Positions 46,706 through 57,664 are shown, numbered from the stretch's first letter. The stretch is DNA of 64,000 nucleotides from Bombilactobacillus mellis (GCF_000967245.1 NZ_KQ033877.1:686770-750769), one strand, 5' to 3'. Numbers and translations are program-made. The notes: generated by a model from the letters alone, not told the origin.

Positions 46706-47650
46706 ATGAAAGTGCGCAAATTAATTTTTCCACAACAAATGGAAATTATTAATCACCAGCCTTTAATTTTAGCGGCCGGATTTTTTGATGGTTTGCATTT
46801 GGGACATCAAAACGTTATTGGAACCGCAATTCGCTTGGCACGCATCAAGGGCCTGCCAGCGGGAGTTCTCACCTTTGATCGGCATCCATCGGTAGTGTTT
46901 GGTCCCCAAAAAGGAGCAAATTATCAATATCTGTCTGCTCCAAAGCGAAAATTAGAGCTTTTTCGTAACTTGGGAGTTGATATTGTTTATATTGCTCAAT
47001 TTGATCGGGAGTTTTCGCAATTAACGCCGCCTGAGTTTGTCGACAAATTCTTAATGTCCTTACATTTAGATACTTTAGTGGCCGGTTTTGACTGGACCTT
47101 TGGTCCTAAAGATCTTGCTACTATGAAACAATTAAAAATTTTAGCAGCTAATAGATTTGACATAGTGGAAATTCCTAAACTACAATTAGCTGGTGAAAAA
47201 ATTTCTTCAACCAATGTCAAAAAGTATTTGGCACAGCACCAAATTTTCCAAGCCAATTTATTTTTAGGATATAATTATCAAAATTCCGGACCGGTGGTGC
47301 ATGGCCGAGCGATAGGTCGAACTTTGGGGTTTCCCACAGCCAATGTGGCAGTCGCTGCAGACCAATTATTGCCCGCTTTGGGAGTTTATGTAACACGAAT
47401 TTTAGTCGATGATTGCTGGTATCCGGCAATGACGCAAATTGGGCGTAATCTGACCTTTAATCAGGGCCAAAATCCCGTTACGGTGGAAGCCAATATTTTA
47501 AATTTTCAACAAGATATTTACGGCCAAAATGTCCGTTTAGAATGGCTGCAATATTTACGGGGTGAGATTGCGTTTGCGAATAAACAACAATTAATTGCAC
47601 AATTACAACAAGATCAGCTAGCTACGCGAAAATATTTTGAAAAAAAATAG
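46706..47650 (+). CDS. ribF: Bifunctional riboflavin kinase / FAD synthetase RibF
   Basis: RibF makes FMN and then FAD from riboflavin. In 314 residues an N-terminal nucleotidyltransferase domain (FFDGLHLGHQNVI, then STNVKKYL) is joined to a C-terminal flavokinase domain (GRAIGRTLGFPTANV and GVYVT). No riboflavin synthesis genes are in the window. The ATG follows truB by 6 nt, so both are cotranscribed. Confidence 0.95.
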   Translation: MKVRKLIFPQQMEIINHQPLILAAGFFDGLHLGHQNVIGTAIRLARIKGLPAGVLTFDRHPSVVFGPQKGANYQYLSAPKRKLELFRNLGVDIVYIAQFDREFSQLTPPEFVDKFLMSLHLDTLVAGFDWTFGPKDLATMKQLKILAANRFDIVEIPKLQLAGEKISSTNVKKYLAQHQIFQANLFLGYNYQNSGPVVHGRAIGRTLGFPTANVAVAADQLLPALGVYVTRILVDDCWYPAMTQIGRNLTFNQGQNPVTVEANILNFQQDIYGQNVRLEWLQYLRGEIAFANKQQLIAQLQQDQLATRKYFEKK

Positions 47651-47658
47651 CAATCAAC

Positions 47659-47687
47659 TTGACACAGTGCTAATAGATTGCTATATT
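47659..47687 (+). promoter_or_regulatory. Sigma-A promoter of the hrcA-dnaK operon
   Basis: TTGACA at 47659-47664 and TATATT at 47682-47687 are 17 nt apart. The CIRCE operator begins 8 nt downstream, covering the transcription start. Confidence 0.9.
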
Positions 47688-47695
47688 TTATACTG

Positions 47696-47722
47696 TTAGC
47701 ACTCCTAGATATTGAGTGCTAA
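47696..47722 (+). promoter_or_regulatory. CIRCE operator (HrcA binding site)
   Basis: TTAGCACTC and GAGTGCTAA are separated by 9 nt, a perfect match to the CIRCE consensus. It lies between the promoter and hrcA, so HrcA represses its own operon until heat stress. Confidence 0.97.
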
Positions 47723-47739
47723 GAGCGAGGTGATTTGTT

Positions 47740-48813
47740 ATGATAACTGATCGTCAAGCACAGATTTTAAAAGCAATTGTGCAACAGTATATTGAAACGG
47801 GACAGCCCATTGGTTCTAAAGCGTTATTGGACGTTTTGCCAACGCATGTTAGTTCTGCTACTATTCGGAATGATATGGCTAGTTTGGAGAAAGCAGGATT
47901 AATTGAAAAAATTCATCTTTCTTCTGGACGGGTTCCTTCTGATAAGGGTTATCGGTATTATTTAGATAACTTATTGGAGCCGATAAATGTTTCTGAACAA
48001 ATTTCAGAATTAATTCAGTCCGACTTTTCCAAACCCCAGTTTAATAAAATTGACGAGATTGTTCAGCAATCCGCAAAGATTTTATCAACTTTAACAAGTT
48101 ATACTGCGATTGCTTTAGGTCCAGAAAGTAAAAATACAAAATTAACTGGCTTTAGAATCGTATCCTTAAGTCAGCAGCAGATTATGGCGATTATTGTCAC
48201 GAGTAGTGGTGATGTTTATAATCAGATTTTTAAAATTCCCGCTGATTTACCCGGAGATCAAATTGAGTCGGTAGTTAGAATCATTAATGATCAGTTGGTA
48301 GGAGAAACTTTATCCAAAGTTTCCCAACGGCTGAAAACTGATTTTCCTTATTTAGTTTCCCAGTATTTAAGAACTCCGGATGGTTTCTTATCAATGCTGG
48401 ATGAAATTATTGCGAATGTTTCGGCTGATCACTTTTTCGTGGATGGCAAATCAAATCTATTTAATTATATTGATGTGCGCAACAGCTCTAATTTAAAATA
48501 TCTTTATTCATTATTTGATAGTGATCGTGATTTAACTAGACTTTTAGGGCTAGATCAAAATGATTTGGATACCGATCAAGGACCTAGTATTAGTGTTCAA
48601 TTAGGTGATGAATTGGATCCACAAATTTTAAAGAATTATAGTTTGATTACGGCTCGTTATAGTGTGGGTGATTATGGCAAGGGTTTAATTGCTTTGTTAG
48701 GTCCGACAAATATGCCGTATTCACAATTAATTGGTTTGATTGCATCTTTACGCAAAGAACTAGCTAAACGGCTTTTTGATTACTTCCGTGAGATTAACGG
48801 TAATTCCAGCTAA
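47740..48813 (+). CDS. hrcA: Heat-inducible transcription repressor HrcA
   Basis: HrcA binds CIRCE and is released on heat shock when GroEL becomes occupied. The 357-residue protein has an N-terminal winged helix (GQPIGSKALLD, then SSATIRNDMASLEKAGLI) and the HSSGRVPSDKGYRYYLD-like segment (HLSSGRVPSDKGYRYY), followed by the GAF-like effector domain. GAGGT lies upstream of the ATG. It leads grpE, dnaK and dnaJ. Confidence 0.97.
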   Translation: MITDRQAQILKAIVQQYIETGQPIGSKALLDVLPTHVSSATIRNDMASLEKAGLIEKIHLSSGRVPSDKGYRYYLDNLLEPINVSEQISELIQSDFSKPQFNKIDEIVQQSAKILSTLTSYTAIALGPESKNTKLTGFRIVSLSQQQIMAIIVTSSGDVYNQIFKIPADLPGDQIESVVRIINDQLVGETLSKVSQRLKTDFPYLVSQYLRTPDGFLSMLDEIIANVSADHFFVDGKSNLFNYIDVRNSSNLKYLYSLFDSDRDLTRLLGLDQNDLDTDQGPSISVQLGDELDPQILKNYSLITARYSVGDYGKGLIALLGPTNMPYSQLIGLIASLRKELAKRLFDYFREINGNSS

Positions 48814-48827
48814 AGGGAGGAAGAAAG

Positions 48828-49484
48828 ATGGCAAAAACTGATCTTAATTCGGAAGAATTTCCTTCAGAAAAAAATTTAGATACCACTAAAGAAGAAACTA
48901 AAAAGAAAACCACTTCTGCTAATAAAAAACAATTTAAAGCAACAAAAGATCCAGCTTCTCAAGCCTCCAAGAAAGACCAGGCGGCAGTTGAACCGAAGAG
49001 CGATGATTCGGTTGTGGATAAACTTTTAGATAAGAATCAGCAATTGGAAAAACAACTGAAACAGGCACAAGATCAGTATTTACGTGCGGAAGCTGAAATT
49101 CAAAATATAAAACGACATAATCAACAAGATCAAGCGGCCCTCATTAAATATGACGGGCAAAAGTTAGCAACCGCCATTTTACCTTCAATTGATAATTTAG
49201 AACGGGCTTTGGCTGCTCAAGAACAGAGCCAAGCTGCTGCTAATGAAGGAATTTTGACTGGTGTGCAAATGGTATTAAAACATTTAAAACAGGCATTGGC
49301 AGAAAATAACGTTGTCGAAATTGCGGCTGCAGGGGAAAAATTTGACCCGACAGTTCATCAAGCAGTTCAAACCGTGCCAGCCGATGCTGATCATCCAGCA
49401 GAGACGGTCGTCCAAGTATTACAGACCGGTTATAAACTCAAAGATCGAGTAATTAGACCCAGTATGGTAGTCGTTGCTCAATAA
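48828..49484 (+). CDS. grpE: Nucleotide exchange factor GrpE
   Basis: GrpE releases ADP from DnaK. The 218-residue protein has an N-terminal lysine- and acid-rich disordered stretch (1-70), a long coiled coil (LLDKNQQLEKQLKQAQDQYL), and the C-terminal beta domain with FDPTVHQAVQTV, YKLKDRVIRPSMVVV. AGGGAGG lies upstream. It lies between hrcA and dnaK, as always in Firmicutes. Confidence 0.96.
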   Translation: MAKTDLNSEEFPSEKNLDTTKEETKKKTTSANKKQFKATKDPASQASKKDQAAVEPKSDDSVVDKLLDKNQQLEKQLKQAQDQYLRAEAEIQNIKRHNQQDQAALIKYDGQKLATAILPSIDNLERALAAQEQSQAAANEGILTGVQMVLKHLKQALAENNVVEIAAAGEKFDPTVHQAVQTVPADADHPAETVVQVLQTGYKLKDRVIRPSMVVVAQ

Positions 49485-49523
49485 ATAAGTCAAAAGATCA
49501 ATAAACAAAGGAAGGTATAATTT

Positions 49524-51374
49524 ATGGCTAAAATTATTGGTATTGATTTAGGGACCACAAACTCTGCAGTAGCAGTTTTAGAGGGTGGAGAACCGAAAAT
49601 TATTGCTAATCCTGAAGGCGGTCGTACTACTCCATCAGTGGTCGCATTCAAAGATGGCGAAACTCAAGTTGGAGAAGTAGCCAAGCGGCAGGCGATTACC
49701 AATCCTAATACAATTTCTTCCATTAAGCGGCATATGGGAGAAGCTAATTATAAAGTTAAAGTTAATGATAAAGAATATACTCCGCAAGAAATTTCAGCTA
49801 TGATTTTACAGTATATTAAAAATTTTGCTGAAAAGTATTTGGGAGAAGAAGTTACTGAGGCTGTTATTACAGTACCAGCTTATTTTAATGACTCGCAGCG
49901 TCAAGCTACTAAAGATGCTGGTAAAATTGCCGGCTTAGAAGTTAAACGAATCATTAATGAGCCAACAGCTTCAGCATTAGCTTACGGCTTGGATAAAAAC
50001 AAAGATGATGAAAAAGTCCTAGTTTATGATCTTGGCGGAGGAACCTTTGATGTTTCAATTTTGGAATTAGGCGATGGCGTTTTCCAAGTATTGTCTACTA
50101 ATGGTGATACTCATTTAGGTGGCGATGACTTTGATAATGCCATTATGAATTGGTTAATTGCTGATTTTAAGTCTAAAAACAATATTGACTTGTCACAGGA
50201 TAAAATGGCTTTGCAGCGTTTGAAAGATGCTGCTGAAAAAGCTAAAAAAGATCTTTCCGGTGTTTCTGAAACAGAAATTAGTTTACCATTTATTTCTGCT
50301 GGTCCTGAAGGTCCTTTGCATTTACAAACAACATTATCCCGAGCCAAATTTAATGAATTAACAGCTGATTTAGTTGATAAAACTCATATCCCCGTAGAAA
50401 ATGCTTTAAAGGATGCAGGATTGAGCAGTTCGGAAATTGATAAAGTTATTTTAAATGGTGGTTCTACCAGAATCCCAGCTGTGCAAGAGGCAGTTAAGAA
50501 CTGGACTGGTAAAGAACCGGATCATTCTATTAACCCGGATGAAGCCGTAGCTTTAGGTGCTGCTATTCAAGGTGGAGTTATTACCGGTGATGTTAAAGAT
50601 ATTGTTCTATTAGATGTTACCCCACTATCTCTTGGTATTGAAACAATGGGTGGTGTCTTTACTAAATTAATTGACCGTAATACTACAATTCCTACCAGCA
50701 AGTCACAAGTCTTCTCGACCGCTGCTGATAATCAACCGGCTGTTGATATTCATGTTTTGCAAGGTGAGCGTCCAATGGCGGCTGATAACAAGACCTTAGG
50801 CCGCTTTCAATTGACAGATATTCCGGCAGCGCCACGGGGAGTACCGCAAATTGAAGTTAAATTTGATATTGACAAAAACGGTATTGTAAATGTTTCAGCT
50901 AAAGATTTGGGCACTGGTAAATCACAAAAGATTACAATTAAGAGTTCTTCCGGTTTATCTGATGAAGAAATTGAGAAAATGAAAAAAGAAGCTAAAGAAA
51001 ACGAAGAGTCTGATAAAAAGCGTAAGGAAGAGGCTGACTTACGTAATGAAGTAGACCAGTTGATCTTTACTACTGATAAAACTCTCAAAGATGTCAAAGG
51101 TAAAGTTTCCGATGAAGAAATCAAAAAAGCTCAAGATGCCGAAGATGCATTGAAGAAAGCCCAATCTGATAATAATTTGGAAGAAATGAAAACTAAGAAA
51201 GATGATCTGAATAAGATTGTTCAAGATTTAGCGGTTAAATTATATCAGCAAGCACAAAAAGATAATCCGCAAGGTGCTCAAGCTCAGTCTGATGGTAATA
51301 ATCAGGCTAATGATGGCAAGGGCGATACAGTTGATGGTGATTTTAAGGAAGTTGATCCTGACAAAAAGAATTAA
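49524..51374 (+). CDS. dnaK: Molecular chaperone DnaK (Hsp70)
   Basis: DnaK binds and releases unfolded peptides in an ATP cycle with DnaJ and GrpE. The 616 residues begin [17 protein letters not shown], with [29 protein letters not shown] and the substrate domain starting at [16 protein letters not shown]. The actin-like domain lacks the 20-odd residue loop of Gram-negative DnaK, as usual in Gram-positives. GGAAGG lies upstream of the ATG. Confidence 0.98.
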   Translation: MAKIIGIDLGTTNSAVAVLEGGEPKIIANPEGGRTTPSVVAFKDGETQVGEVAKRQAITNPNTISSIKRHMGEANYKVKVNDKEYTPQEISAMILQYIKNFAEKYLGEEVTEAVITVPAYFNDSQRQATKDAGKIAGLEVKRIINEPTASALAYGLDKNKDDEKVLVYDLGGGTFDVSILELGDGVFQVLSTNGDTHLGGDDFDNAIMNWLIADFKSKNNIDLSQDKMALQRLKDAAEKAKKDLSGVSETEISLPFISAGPEGPLHLQTTLSRAKFNELTADLVDKTHIPVENALKDAGLSSSEIDKVILNGGSTRIPAVQEAVKNWTGKEPDHSINPDEAVALGAAIQGGVITGDVKDIVLLDVTPLSLGIETMGGVFTKLIDRNTTIPTSKSQVFSTAADNQPAVDIHVLQGERPMAADNKTLGRFQLTDIPAAPRGVPQIEVKFDIDKNGIVNVSAKDLGTGKSQKITIKSSSGLSDEEIEKMKKEAKENEESDKKRKEEADLRNEVDQLIFTTDKTLKDVKGKVSDEEIKKAQDAEDALKKAQSDNNLEEMKTKKDDLNKIVQDLAVKLYQQAQKDNPQGAQAQSDGNNQANDGKGDTVDGDFKEVDPDKKN

Positions 51375-51429
51375 TTAACTGGCAGGGATTAATCAGAACT
51401 ATTTATTCAAGTTAGAAAAAGTTTTATAT

Positions 51430-51463
51430 ATGGGGCGGGAGAAAGATTTTGTCTCGACCCCAT
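51430..51463 (+). other. Hairpin between dnaK and dnaJ
   Basis: ATGGGG at 51430-51435 pairs with CCCCAT at 51458-51463 and continues with five more pairs after a one-base bulge. There is no T-tract, so it is more likely a processing or stability element than a terminator. Confidence 0.55.
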
Positions 51464-51493
51464 TTCATTGTAGAAGAAAGGCTGGGTGAGATA

Positions 51494-52624
51494 ATGGATC
51501 CATATGAGACACTTGGTGTTGACCGGAATGCCTCAGAAGATGAAATTAAAAAAGCTTATCGTAAATTATCAAAAAAGTATCATCCCGACCTAAATAAAGC
51601 CCCAGATGCAGAGAAAAAATTTAAAGAAGTAAATGACGCCTATGAAATTTTAAAAGATCCGCAAAAAAAGGCGCAATATGACCAATTTGGTACTACTGGC
51701 AATCAACAAGGCGGTTTTAACGGTGGCCAGGGATTTAGCGGCTTTGATGATTTTGGCGATTTTGGCGATATCTTTAATTCTTTCTTTGGCGGCGGTACAA
51801 GTCGCCGCAGTGATCCAACTGCACCCAGAAAAGGCCGGGATTTAGAATATCGTGTCAAACTAAAATTTGATGAAGCAATTTTTGGCGGTAAAAAGACTAT
51901 TCATTATAATCGGCAAGAAGAATGTGCTACTTGCCACGGAAGCGGTGCTAAACCCGGGACCAATCCGGTGACCTGTCATAAATGTCATGGGACAGGTTAT
52001 ATTAAAATCAGCCAAAGAACACCTTTAGGAATGATGCAAACCCAGCAAGTATGTGATGTTTGTGGTGGTCGCGGCCAAGAAATTAAAGATAAATGTCCTG
52101 AATGCCATGGCCGTGGTAAAGTCACACGCAATCATGCGTTGGAAGTTAATGTTCCAGCAGGAATTGATAATTTGCAGCGCATGCGTCTAGATGGACAAGG
52201 CGAAGCGGGGGATAACCGCGGTCCTTATGGGGACTTATATATAGTCTTTGAAGTCGAACCAAGCCGGGAATTTACTCGTGATGGTGATACAATTTATTCG
52301 CATGCCGCCATTTCTTTTCCACAAGCGGCGCTTGGTGATACTATTAAGGTTAATACCGTCCGTGGTCCTGTAGAATTGAAAGTTCCTGCCGGCACTCAAA
52401 GCGGGACTGTTTTTCGGCTCCGGGGACAAGGAGTACCACGGCTTCACGGTGGAGTTGGTGATCAGCGTGTAACAGTAGAAATCGTTACTCCTAAGCATCT
52501 GAATGTAAAACAAAAAGAAGCTTTACAAAAATATGCACAATTAGGCGGCGGCAAAGTCAAAGAGCAGGATCGTAATCTTTTTGAACGTGTCCGTGATAAT
52601 ATGAAAGATAAGTTTGGCAATTAA
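51494..52624 (+). CDS. dnaJ: Molecular chaperone DnaJ (Hsp40)
   Basis: DnaJ delivers substrates to DnaK and stimulates its ATPase. The 376 residues have the J domain with HPD in KKYHPDLNK, a Gly/Phe-rich linker, four zinc-binding repeats ([32 protein letters not shown]) and the C-terminal substrate domains. ATG 51494 (MDPYETLGV) is chosen over a 15-codon in-frame extension that would run through the hairpin upstream. Confidence 0.97.
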   Translation: MDPYETLGVDRNASEDEIKKAYRKLSKKYHPDLNKAPDAEKKFKEVNDAYEILKDPQKKAQYDQFGTTGNQQGGFNGGQGFSGFDDFGDFGDIFNSFFGGGTSRRSDPTAPRKGRDLEYRVKLKFDEAIFGGKKTIHYNRQEECATCHGSGAKPGTNPVTCHKCHGTGYIKISQRTPLGMMQTQQVCDVCGGRGQEIKDKCPECHGRGKVTRNHALEVNVPAGIDNLQRMRLDGQGEAGDNRGPYGDLYIVFEVEPSREFTRDGDTIYSHAAISFPQAALGDTIKVNTVRGPVELKVPAGTQSGTVFRLRGQGVPRLHGGVGDQRVTVEIVTPKHLNVKQKEALQKYAQLGGGKVKEQDRNLFERVRDNMKDKFGN

Positions 52625-52683
52625 AGTTAATGGTATTGCGGTTTGCCGAAATGAACTATTTGCTAAACAAAAATGCAAAGTTT

Positions 52684-52722
52684 AAGGGAAACTTGACAGG
52701 TAATTGTCTGGTTTCCTTTTTG
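52684..52722 (+). terminator. Intrinsic terminator after dnaJ
   Basis: AAGGGAAAC at 52684-52692 pairs with GTTTCCTT at 52711-52718 with one bulge, with an inner GACA/TGTC helix, followed by TTT. It closes the heat-shock operon. Confidence 0.8.
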
Positions 52723-52768
52723 TTTGTTGGTTGATTTATAAGTGTTACTTTGTTTATATCTAAAAAAT

Positions 52769-52777
52769 TGGTATAAT
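52769..52777 (+). promoter_or_regulatory. Extended -10 promoter of lepA
   Basis: TGGTATAAT, a perfect extended -10, lies 27 nt before the lepA ATG. The best -35 (TTTGTT around 52749) is weak. Confidence 0.6.
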
Positions 52778-52804
52778 TCATGCTGTAAGTAAAGGAGTGT
52801 TTGC

Positions 52805-54643
52805 ATGACCGACTCTGATTTAAAACAAAGACAAAAATATATTCGTAATTTATCGATTGTAGCCCACATTGATCATGGCAAATCTACTATTGCCGATCGC
52901 ATTTTGGAAATGACAGATACGGTTTCTAAACGGGAAATGGAAAATCAAGTCTTGGATGATATGGATATTGAACGTGAACGGGGCATTACGATCAAATTAA
53001 ATGCGGTAGAATTAAAATATCATGCACAGGATGGTCATACTTATACTTTTCATTTAATTGATACTCCGGGACATGTTGATTTTTCTTATGAAGTTTCACG
53101 TAGTTTAGCAGCCTGTGAAGGGGCCTTATTAGTAGTTGACGCTGCTCAAGGAGTACAAGCTCAAACTATGGCTAATGCTTATTTGGCCGTGGATAACGAC
53201 TTAGAAATTGTGCCGGTAATTAATAAAATTGATTTACCTTCAGCTGATGTTGACAATGTTAAAACAGAAATAGCTGATATGATTGGGATTGATGCCACCA
53301 ATGCGGTCTTAACCAGTGCTAAAAATGGTACTGGAATTGCAGAATTATTGGAACGAATTGTAACTGATATTCCGGCACCAAAAGGAGATCTTAATAAGCC
53401 ATTAAAGGCTTTGATTTTTGATTCCGTCTATGATAGTTATCGTGGTGTAGTCTTAAGTGTGCGCATTTTTGATGGTCAGGTAAAAATCGGTGATAAAATT
53501 AAATTAATGAGTAATGGTAAAGAATTTGAAGTTACTGAAGTCGGTGTAATGTCGCCTAAGGCTGTGCCGCGGCAGTTTTTGGCGGTAGGTGACGTGGGCT
53601 ATATTACGGCCAGCATTAAAAGTGTGCAGGACACACGTGTCGGTGATACGATTACGGCTGCTGAGCGGCCAACGGATCATGCGTTAGCCGGCTATCGAAA
53701 AATTACGCCTATGGTCTATTCAGGAATGTATCCAGTTGATAATGCGAAATTTGAAGATTTACGAGATGCCTTAGAAAAATTACAATTAAATGATGCTTCT
53801 CTGGAATACGAACCTGAAACTTCGCAAGCCTTAGGTTTTGGTTTTCGTGTCGGCTTTTTGGGCTTATTGCATATGGATGTTATTCAGGAACGTTTGGAAA
53901 GAGAATTTAATTTAGATCTGATAATGACGGCACCTTCGGTAAATTATAAAATTATAACAAATAATGGTACAATGCAGGTGATTGATAATCCTTCGCAAAT
54001 GCCAGAACCTTCAGATATCAAAGAAATTCAAGAACCAATCGTCCGTGCAGAAATTATGGTTCCCAAAGATTACGTCGGAGCAGTCATGGAATTATCAGAG
54101 CGTAAACGCGGACAATTTCAAACCATGGATTATTTAGATAATTATCATGTCAATGTTATTTATAAATTACCTTTGGCTGAAATTATTTATGACTTTTTTG
54201 ATAGTCTCAAATCCAGCACGCATGGTTTTGCTTCTTTGGATTATAGTATTAGTGGTTATGAAGCTGCTAAAATGGTAAAAATGGATATATTATTAAATAA
54301 AGAACCTGTTGATGCTTTGAGTTTTATTGTGCATGAGGATTTTGCTTATGAGCGGGGGCGCGAAATTGTCCAAAAACTGAAACATATTATTCCTCGGCAG
54401 CAATTTGAAGTAGCAATTCAAGCAGCGATTGGAAACAAAATTGTCGCACGTTCAACAGTCAAGGCTTATCGTAAAGATGTTACCGGTCCTCTTTACGGTG
54501 GTGATCAAACCCGGAAAAATAAGTTATTGGATAAGCAAAAACGCGGTAAAAAGAGAATGAAAGAAGTAGGTAAAGTAACAGTACCCCAGGCAGCTTTTAT
54601 GGCAGTTCTGCAAATGGGCGACGATGATTTAAAGAAAAAATAG
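52805..54643 (+). CDS. lepA: Elongation factor 4 (LepA)
   Basis: EF4 is a ribosomal GTPase proposed to act on stalled or initiating ribosomes. The 612-residue protein has [30 protein letters not shown] and NKIDLPSAD, followed by domains like EF-G and the unique C-terminal domain ending with [12 protein letters not shown] strong AAAGGAG site precedes the ATG. It follows dnaJ, an arrangement common in lactic acid bacteria. Confidence 0.97.
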   Translation: MTDSDLKQRQKYIRNLSIVAHIDHGKSTIADRILEMTDTVSKREMENQVLDDMDIERERGITIKLNAVELKYHAQDGHTYTFHLIDTPGHVDFSYEVSRSLAACEGALLVVDAAQGVQAQTMANAYLAVDNDLEIVPVINKIDLPSADVDNVKTEIADMIGIDATNAVLTSAKNGTGIAELLERIVTDIPAPKGDLNKPLKALIFDSVYDSYRGVVLSVRIFDGQVKIGDKIKLMSNGKEFEVTEVGVMSPKAVPRQFLAVGDVGYITASIKSVQDTRVGDTITAAERPTDHALAGYRKITPMVYSGMYPVDNAKFEDLRDALEKLQLNDASLEYEPETSQALGFGFRVGFLGLLHMDVIQERLEREFNLDLIMTAPSVNYKIITNNGTMQVIDNPSQMPEPSDIKEIQEPIVRAEIMVPKDYVGAVMELSERKRGQFQTMDYLDNYHVNVIYKLPLAEIIYDFFDSLKSSTHGFASLDYSISGYEAAKMVKMDILLNKEPVDALSFIVHEDFAYERGREIVQKLKHIIPRQQFEVAIQAAIGNKIVARSTVKAYRKDVTGPLYGGDQTRKNKLLDKQKRGKKRMKEVGKVTVPQAAFMAVLQMGDDDLKKK

Positions 54644-54652
54644 GGATGAAAC

Positions 54653-55312
54653 ATGAAAAAATTGGGGAAAATTTTCTTAACTATTATTGTATTGTTGACA
54701 GCCTTGGTTTTAATCTTTAATGAGCCAATAAAAGTTAAATTAGTGCAGCAAGTTTCACAAAGCCGTTTAGAACATTTGTCAAAGGATCAGATTCGGCAGA
54801 ATAATCTACGAGACGCTTCGTTTGATTTCTCTAAAGTCAAGCCTATAACTGTAAAACAGGCGGCTAAAGCAGCGGTAAAAAATAATGCTGCCGCAATTGG
54901 CAAAATTGCGATTCCCTCAGTGAGTTTAAAGTTGCCGATAGTCAAAGGAGTTGATGATACCGCCTTGGCTACTGGAGGCGGAACGTTAAAACCTGATGAA
55001 AAAATGGGAGAAGGTAATTATGCTTTAGCCGGACATTATATGACGGATAAAGGAGCTTTATTTTCACCTATTGCCCGAGTACAAATTGGTGATTTAATTT
55101 ATATTACTAATTTGAAGAATGTCTATACTTATAAAGTCGAGCTCAAGCAGGTGATTTCTCCACGAGCGACTTGGACGATGAATAATCAGCCGCGGACGAA
55201 AATGATTACATTGATTACTTGTGCTGATGGGGGTGCCAACCGTTGGTTAGTACAGGGAAAATTAGTCAATGCCAGAGTGGCTAATCGAGAAACTTTAGCA
55301 GTCTTTGGATAG
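54653..55312 (+). CDS. srtA: Class A sortase
   Basis: The enzyme links LPXTG surface proteins to peptidoglycan. The 219-residue protein has an N-terminal anchor (FLTIIVLLTALVLIF) and a catalytic beta barrel with His128 in ALAGHYM, Cys190 in TLITC and Arg197 in NRWLVQG. The TLxTC motif fits class A. It starts 9 nt after lepA and lies 12 nt before recJ, so it is expressed as housekeeping gene. A candidate client is the lectin-like protein at the end of the window. Confidence 0.93.
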   Translation: MKKLGKIFLTIIVLLTALVLIFNEPIKVKLVQQVSQSRLEHLSKDQIRQNNLRDASFDFSKVKPITVKQAAKAAVKNNAAAIGKIAIPSVSLKLPIVKGVDDTALATGGGTLKPDEKMGEGNYALAGHYMTDKGALFSPIARVQIGDLIYITNLKNVYTYKVELKQVISPRATWTMNNQPRTKMITLITCADGGANRWLVQGKLVNARVANRETLAVFG

Positions 55313-55324
55313 GAGTTAATAAGT

Positions 55325-57643
55325 TTGAGTTGGAAATACCAGTGGCAAAAAAGAGCACAACCGCACAGTCAACAAGTGGCACAATTAGCCAAACAAGCGG
55401 GTATTAATGAACTGGTAGCCACTTTATTGCTACAACGAGGAATCAAAACCTCTGCCCAAGCGCAATCATTTTTGCATCCCCAATTGCAGAATTTACATGA
55501 CCCTTATTTATTACATGATATGGATAAAGCGGTAGAACGGTTGACGCAGGCGCTTTTTAGTAATGAAAAAATTTTAATCTATGGTGATTATGATGCAGAC
55601 GGTATGACCAGTGCAGCAATTTTAAAGCTGGCGCTGGCTAATTTGGGAGGTCAAGCGACGGTTTTTATTCCGGATCGTTTTCAGGATGGTTATGGACCTA
55701 ATCTGGAGCGTTATCAGCAATTTGTCCAAGAGGGCTATCAGCTGATAGTGACTGTGGATAATGGAATTACTGGTCTTAAGGAAATCGAGTATGCTCAAGC
55801 ACATCAAGTGGATGTGATAGTGACAGATCATCATAATCTTCCTTCGCGTTTGCCGCCTGCGGTTGCTTTAGTGCATCCCCGTTTTACCCAGAGTAGTTAT
55901 CCTTGCCCTGATTTATCAGGTGCGGGTGTCGCTTTTAAACTGGCCAGTGCCTTACTAGAAGAACCACCGGTAGAATTATTAGATCTGGCAGCCATCGGTA
56001 CAATAGCAGATATGGTTAAATTAACTGATGAGAATCGAATTTTAGTTACTTGGGGTCTAAAACAAATGCAGCAGCACCTGCGCATAGGTTTGCAAAAACT
56101 GTGTGCTCAGGCTCATGTTCAGGCAACAACGTTAACTGAAGATGATATTAGTTTTCAGATCGCACCACGCTTAAATTCTTTAGGGCGCTTAGATCAAGCT
56201 TCAAAGGGCGTAGAATTACTGACCACAACAGATACTGCTCAAGCCCAGAAATTAGCCCAAGAAATCGAAGGTTTGAATCAAAAACGTAAGATTCTTACCC
56301 AAGAAGTTTATCAGGCAGCGCTTAAGCAGTCCCAAAAACAAATCCAATCCCAAAATAAAATTTTAGTTTTAGCAGGTAATAACTGGCATCAAGGAATATT
56401 AGGAATAGTTGCCGGGAAAATTGTCGAACAAACGCGGCATCCAACAGTAGTGCTCTCAATTCAAGCTGATGGGCGTGCTGTTGGTTCGGCTCGCAGTCCG
56501 GACAATTTCAATTTATATCAAACACTGGCAGCTTTACGATCTTTATATCAGAATTTTGGCGGTCATGCCCAAGCCTGTGGACTAACTTTAGCAGCTAAAG
56601 ATATTTCTCAGTGGCAGCAGCAGTTAAATGCTTTACCACAAGTCCAAGAATTTGATTTTGAGCAAAAATTAACCCGTTATTATGATTTAAAATTAACGCC
56701 CAGCACAATTAATTTAGTATTATGGCAGCAGTTGCAACAGTTAGCTCCTTTTGGGCAGGGCAATAATTTACCAATAATCAAAGTGGTTGATTTTGATACC
56801 TATACGGCTCAGTATTTGGGCAGTAAGAACCAATTACATCTAAAGCTGCGCTTAAAACAGCGACAGCAGTTTTTAGAAATAGTAGCCTTCAATTGGGGCG
56901 CACAATTGGCGCAAGTGCAAAAATTTGACTTACAAGCCGTTTACGGTTCTTTATTAAAAAATAACTGGCGTCAGCAAAGCCATCTCCAACTAAATCTAGA
57001 AGATGTTGACTTTAAAGCTATTATTGTCCATCAAAATCAGCACCAGTTAATTGACTTACGGGCGCATCGCAGTTTAGAAAATCAAATTCAGCAGGCAGAA
57101 AATTTAGTTTTCTTTCAAGAACAGCATTTGCAGACCGTCCAAAAACAATACTCGCAGGCACATTGTCTGTTAGCTACGCAGGTGGCTTCGAATTTAACAC
57201 AGATGAGTTTAATTGATCGGCCAACCAGTTTAAAAGATTTTGAGCAATTTATTGTTAATAACAAGCAATTAACACGTTTAGAATTAATTTTTCATACAAG
57301 ATATCCACTGTATTATCAACTAAACTTATCAGCCGCTACTTGGCATCAGAGTCTCAAATACTTCTACAATCACCAAAATTTGACTGTTTCCGATCTTCCA
57401 GTAGTAGCTCAGTATTTGGGATTGACACCTTTAGAAATTAAATTTATATTAAAGGTGTTTTCTGAGTTAAAGTTTGTTAAAATAGAAAATGGTTTGTTGA
57501 TGCATCCTAACAAAATACCACAGCGTCAATTGGAGGAATCGCCAACTTATTGTCAAATTAATGATCTGGTTGCGGTTCAGAACCAATTAATTGATTCAAA
57601 AACCGGAGAAGTCATTAATTATATTAAAAAAATATTACAATAA
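55325..57643 (+). CDS. recJ: Single-stranded-DNA exonuclease RecJ
   Basis: RecJ degrades 5' single-stranded ends in recombination and mismatch repair. The 772 residues have the DHH-family core with YGDYDADGMTSA near 84-95 and VTDHHNLP, the DHHA1 domain with NFGGHAQACGLTL, an OB fold, and the extra C-terminal domain of about 200 residues found in Gram-positive RecJ. The TTG start has TAGGAG upstream. It sits 21 nt before apt. Confidence 0.95.
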   Translation: MSWKYQWQKRAQPHSQQVAQLAKQAGINELVATLLLQRGIKTSAQAQSFLHPQLQNLHDPYLLHDMDKAVERLTQALFSNEKILIYGDYDADGMTSAAILKLALANLGGQATVFIPDRFQDGYGPNLERYQQFVQEGYQLIVTVDNGITGLKEIEYAQAHQVDVIVTDHHNLPSRLPPAVALVHPRFTQSSYPCPDLSGAGVAFKLASALLEEPPVELLDLAAIGTIADMVKLTDENRILVTWGLKQMQQHLRIGLQKLCAQAHVQATTLTEDDISFQIAPRLNSLGRLDQASKGVELLTTTDTAQAQKLAQEIEGLNQKRKILTQEVYQAALKQSQKQIQSQNKILVLAGNNWHQGILGIVAGKIVEQTRHPTVVLSIQADGRAVGSARSPDNFNLYQTLAALRSLYQNFGGHAQACGLTLAAKDISQWQQQLNALPQVQEFDFEQKLTRYYDLKLTPSTINLVLWQQLQQLAPFGQGNNLPIIKVVDFDTYTAQYLGSKNQLHLKLRLKQRQQFLEIVAFNWGAQLAQVQKFDLQAVYGSLLKNNWRQQSHLQLNLEDVDFKAIIVHQNQHQLIDLRAHRSLENQIQQAENLVFFQEQHLQTVQKQYSQAHCLLATQVASNLTQMSLIDRPTSLKDFEQFIVNNKQLTRLELIFHTRYPLYYQLNLSAATWHQSLKYFYNHQNLTVSDLPVVAQYLGLTPLEIKFILKVFSELKFVKIENGLLMHPNKIPQRQLEESPTYCQINDLVAVQNQLIDSKTGEVINYIKKILQ

Positions 57644-57664
57644 TAGTATTTAGGAGCTATTTTT

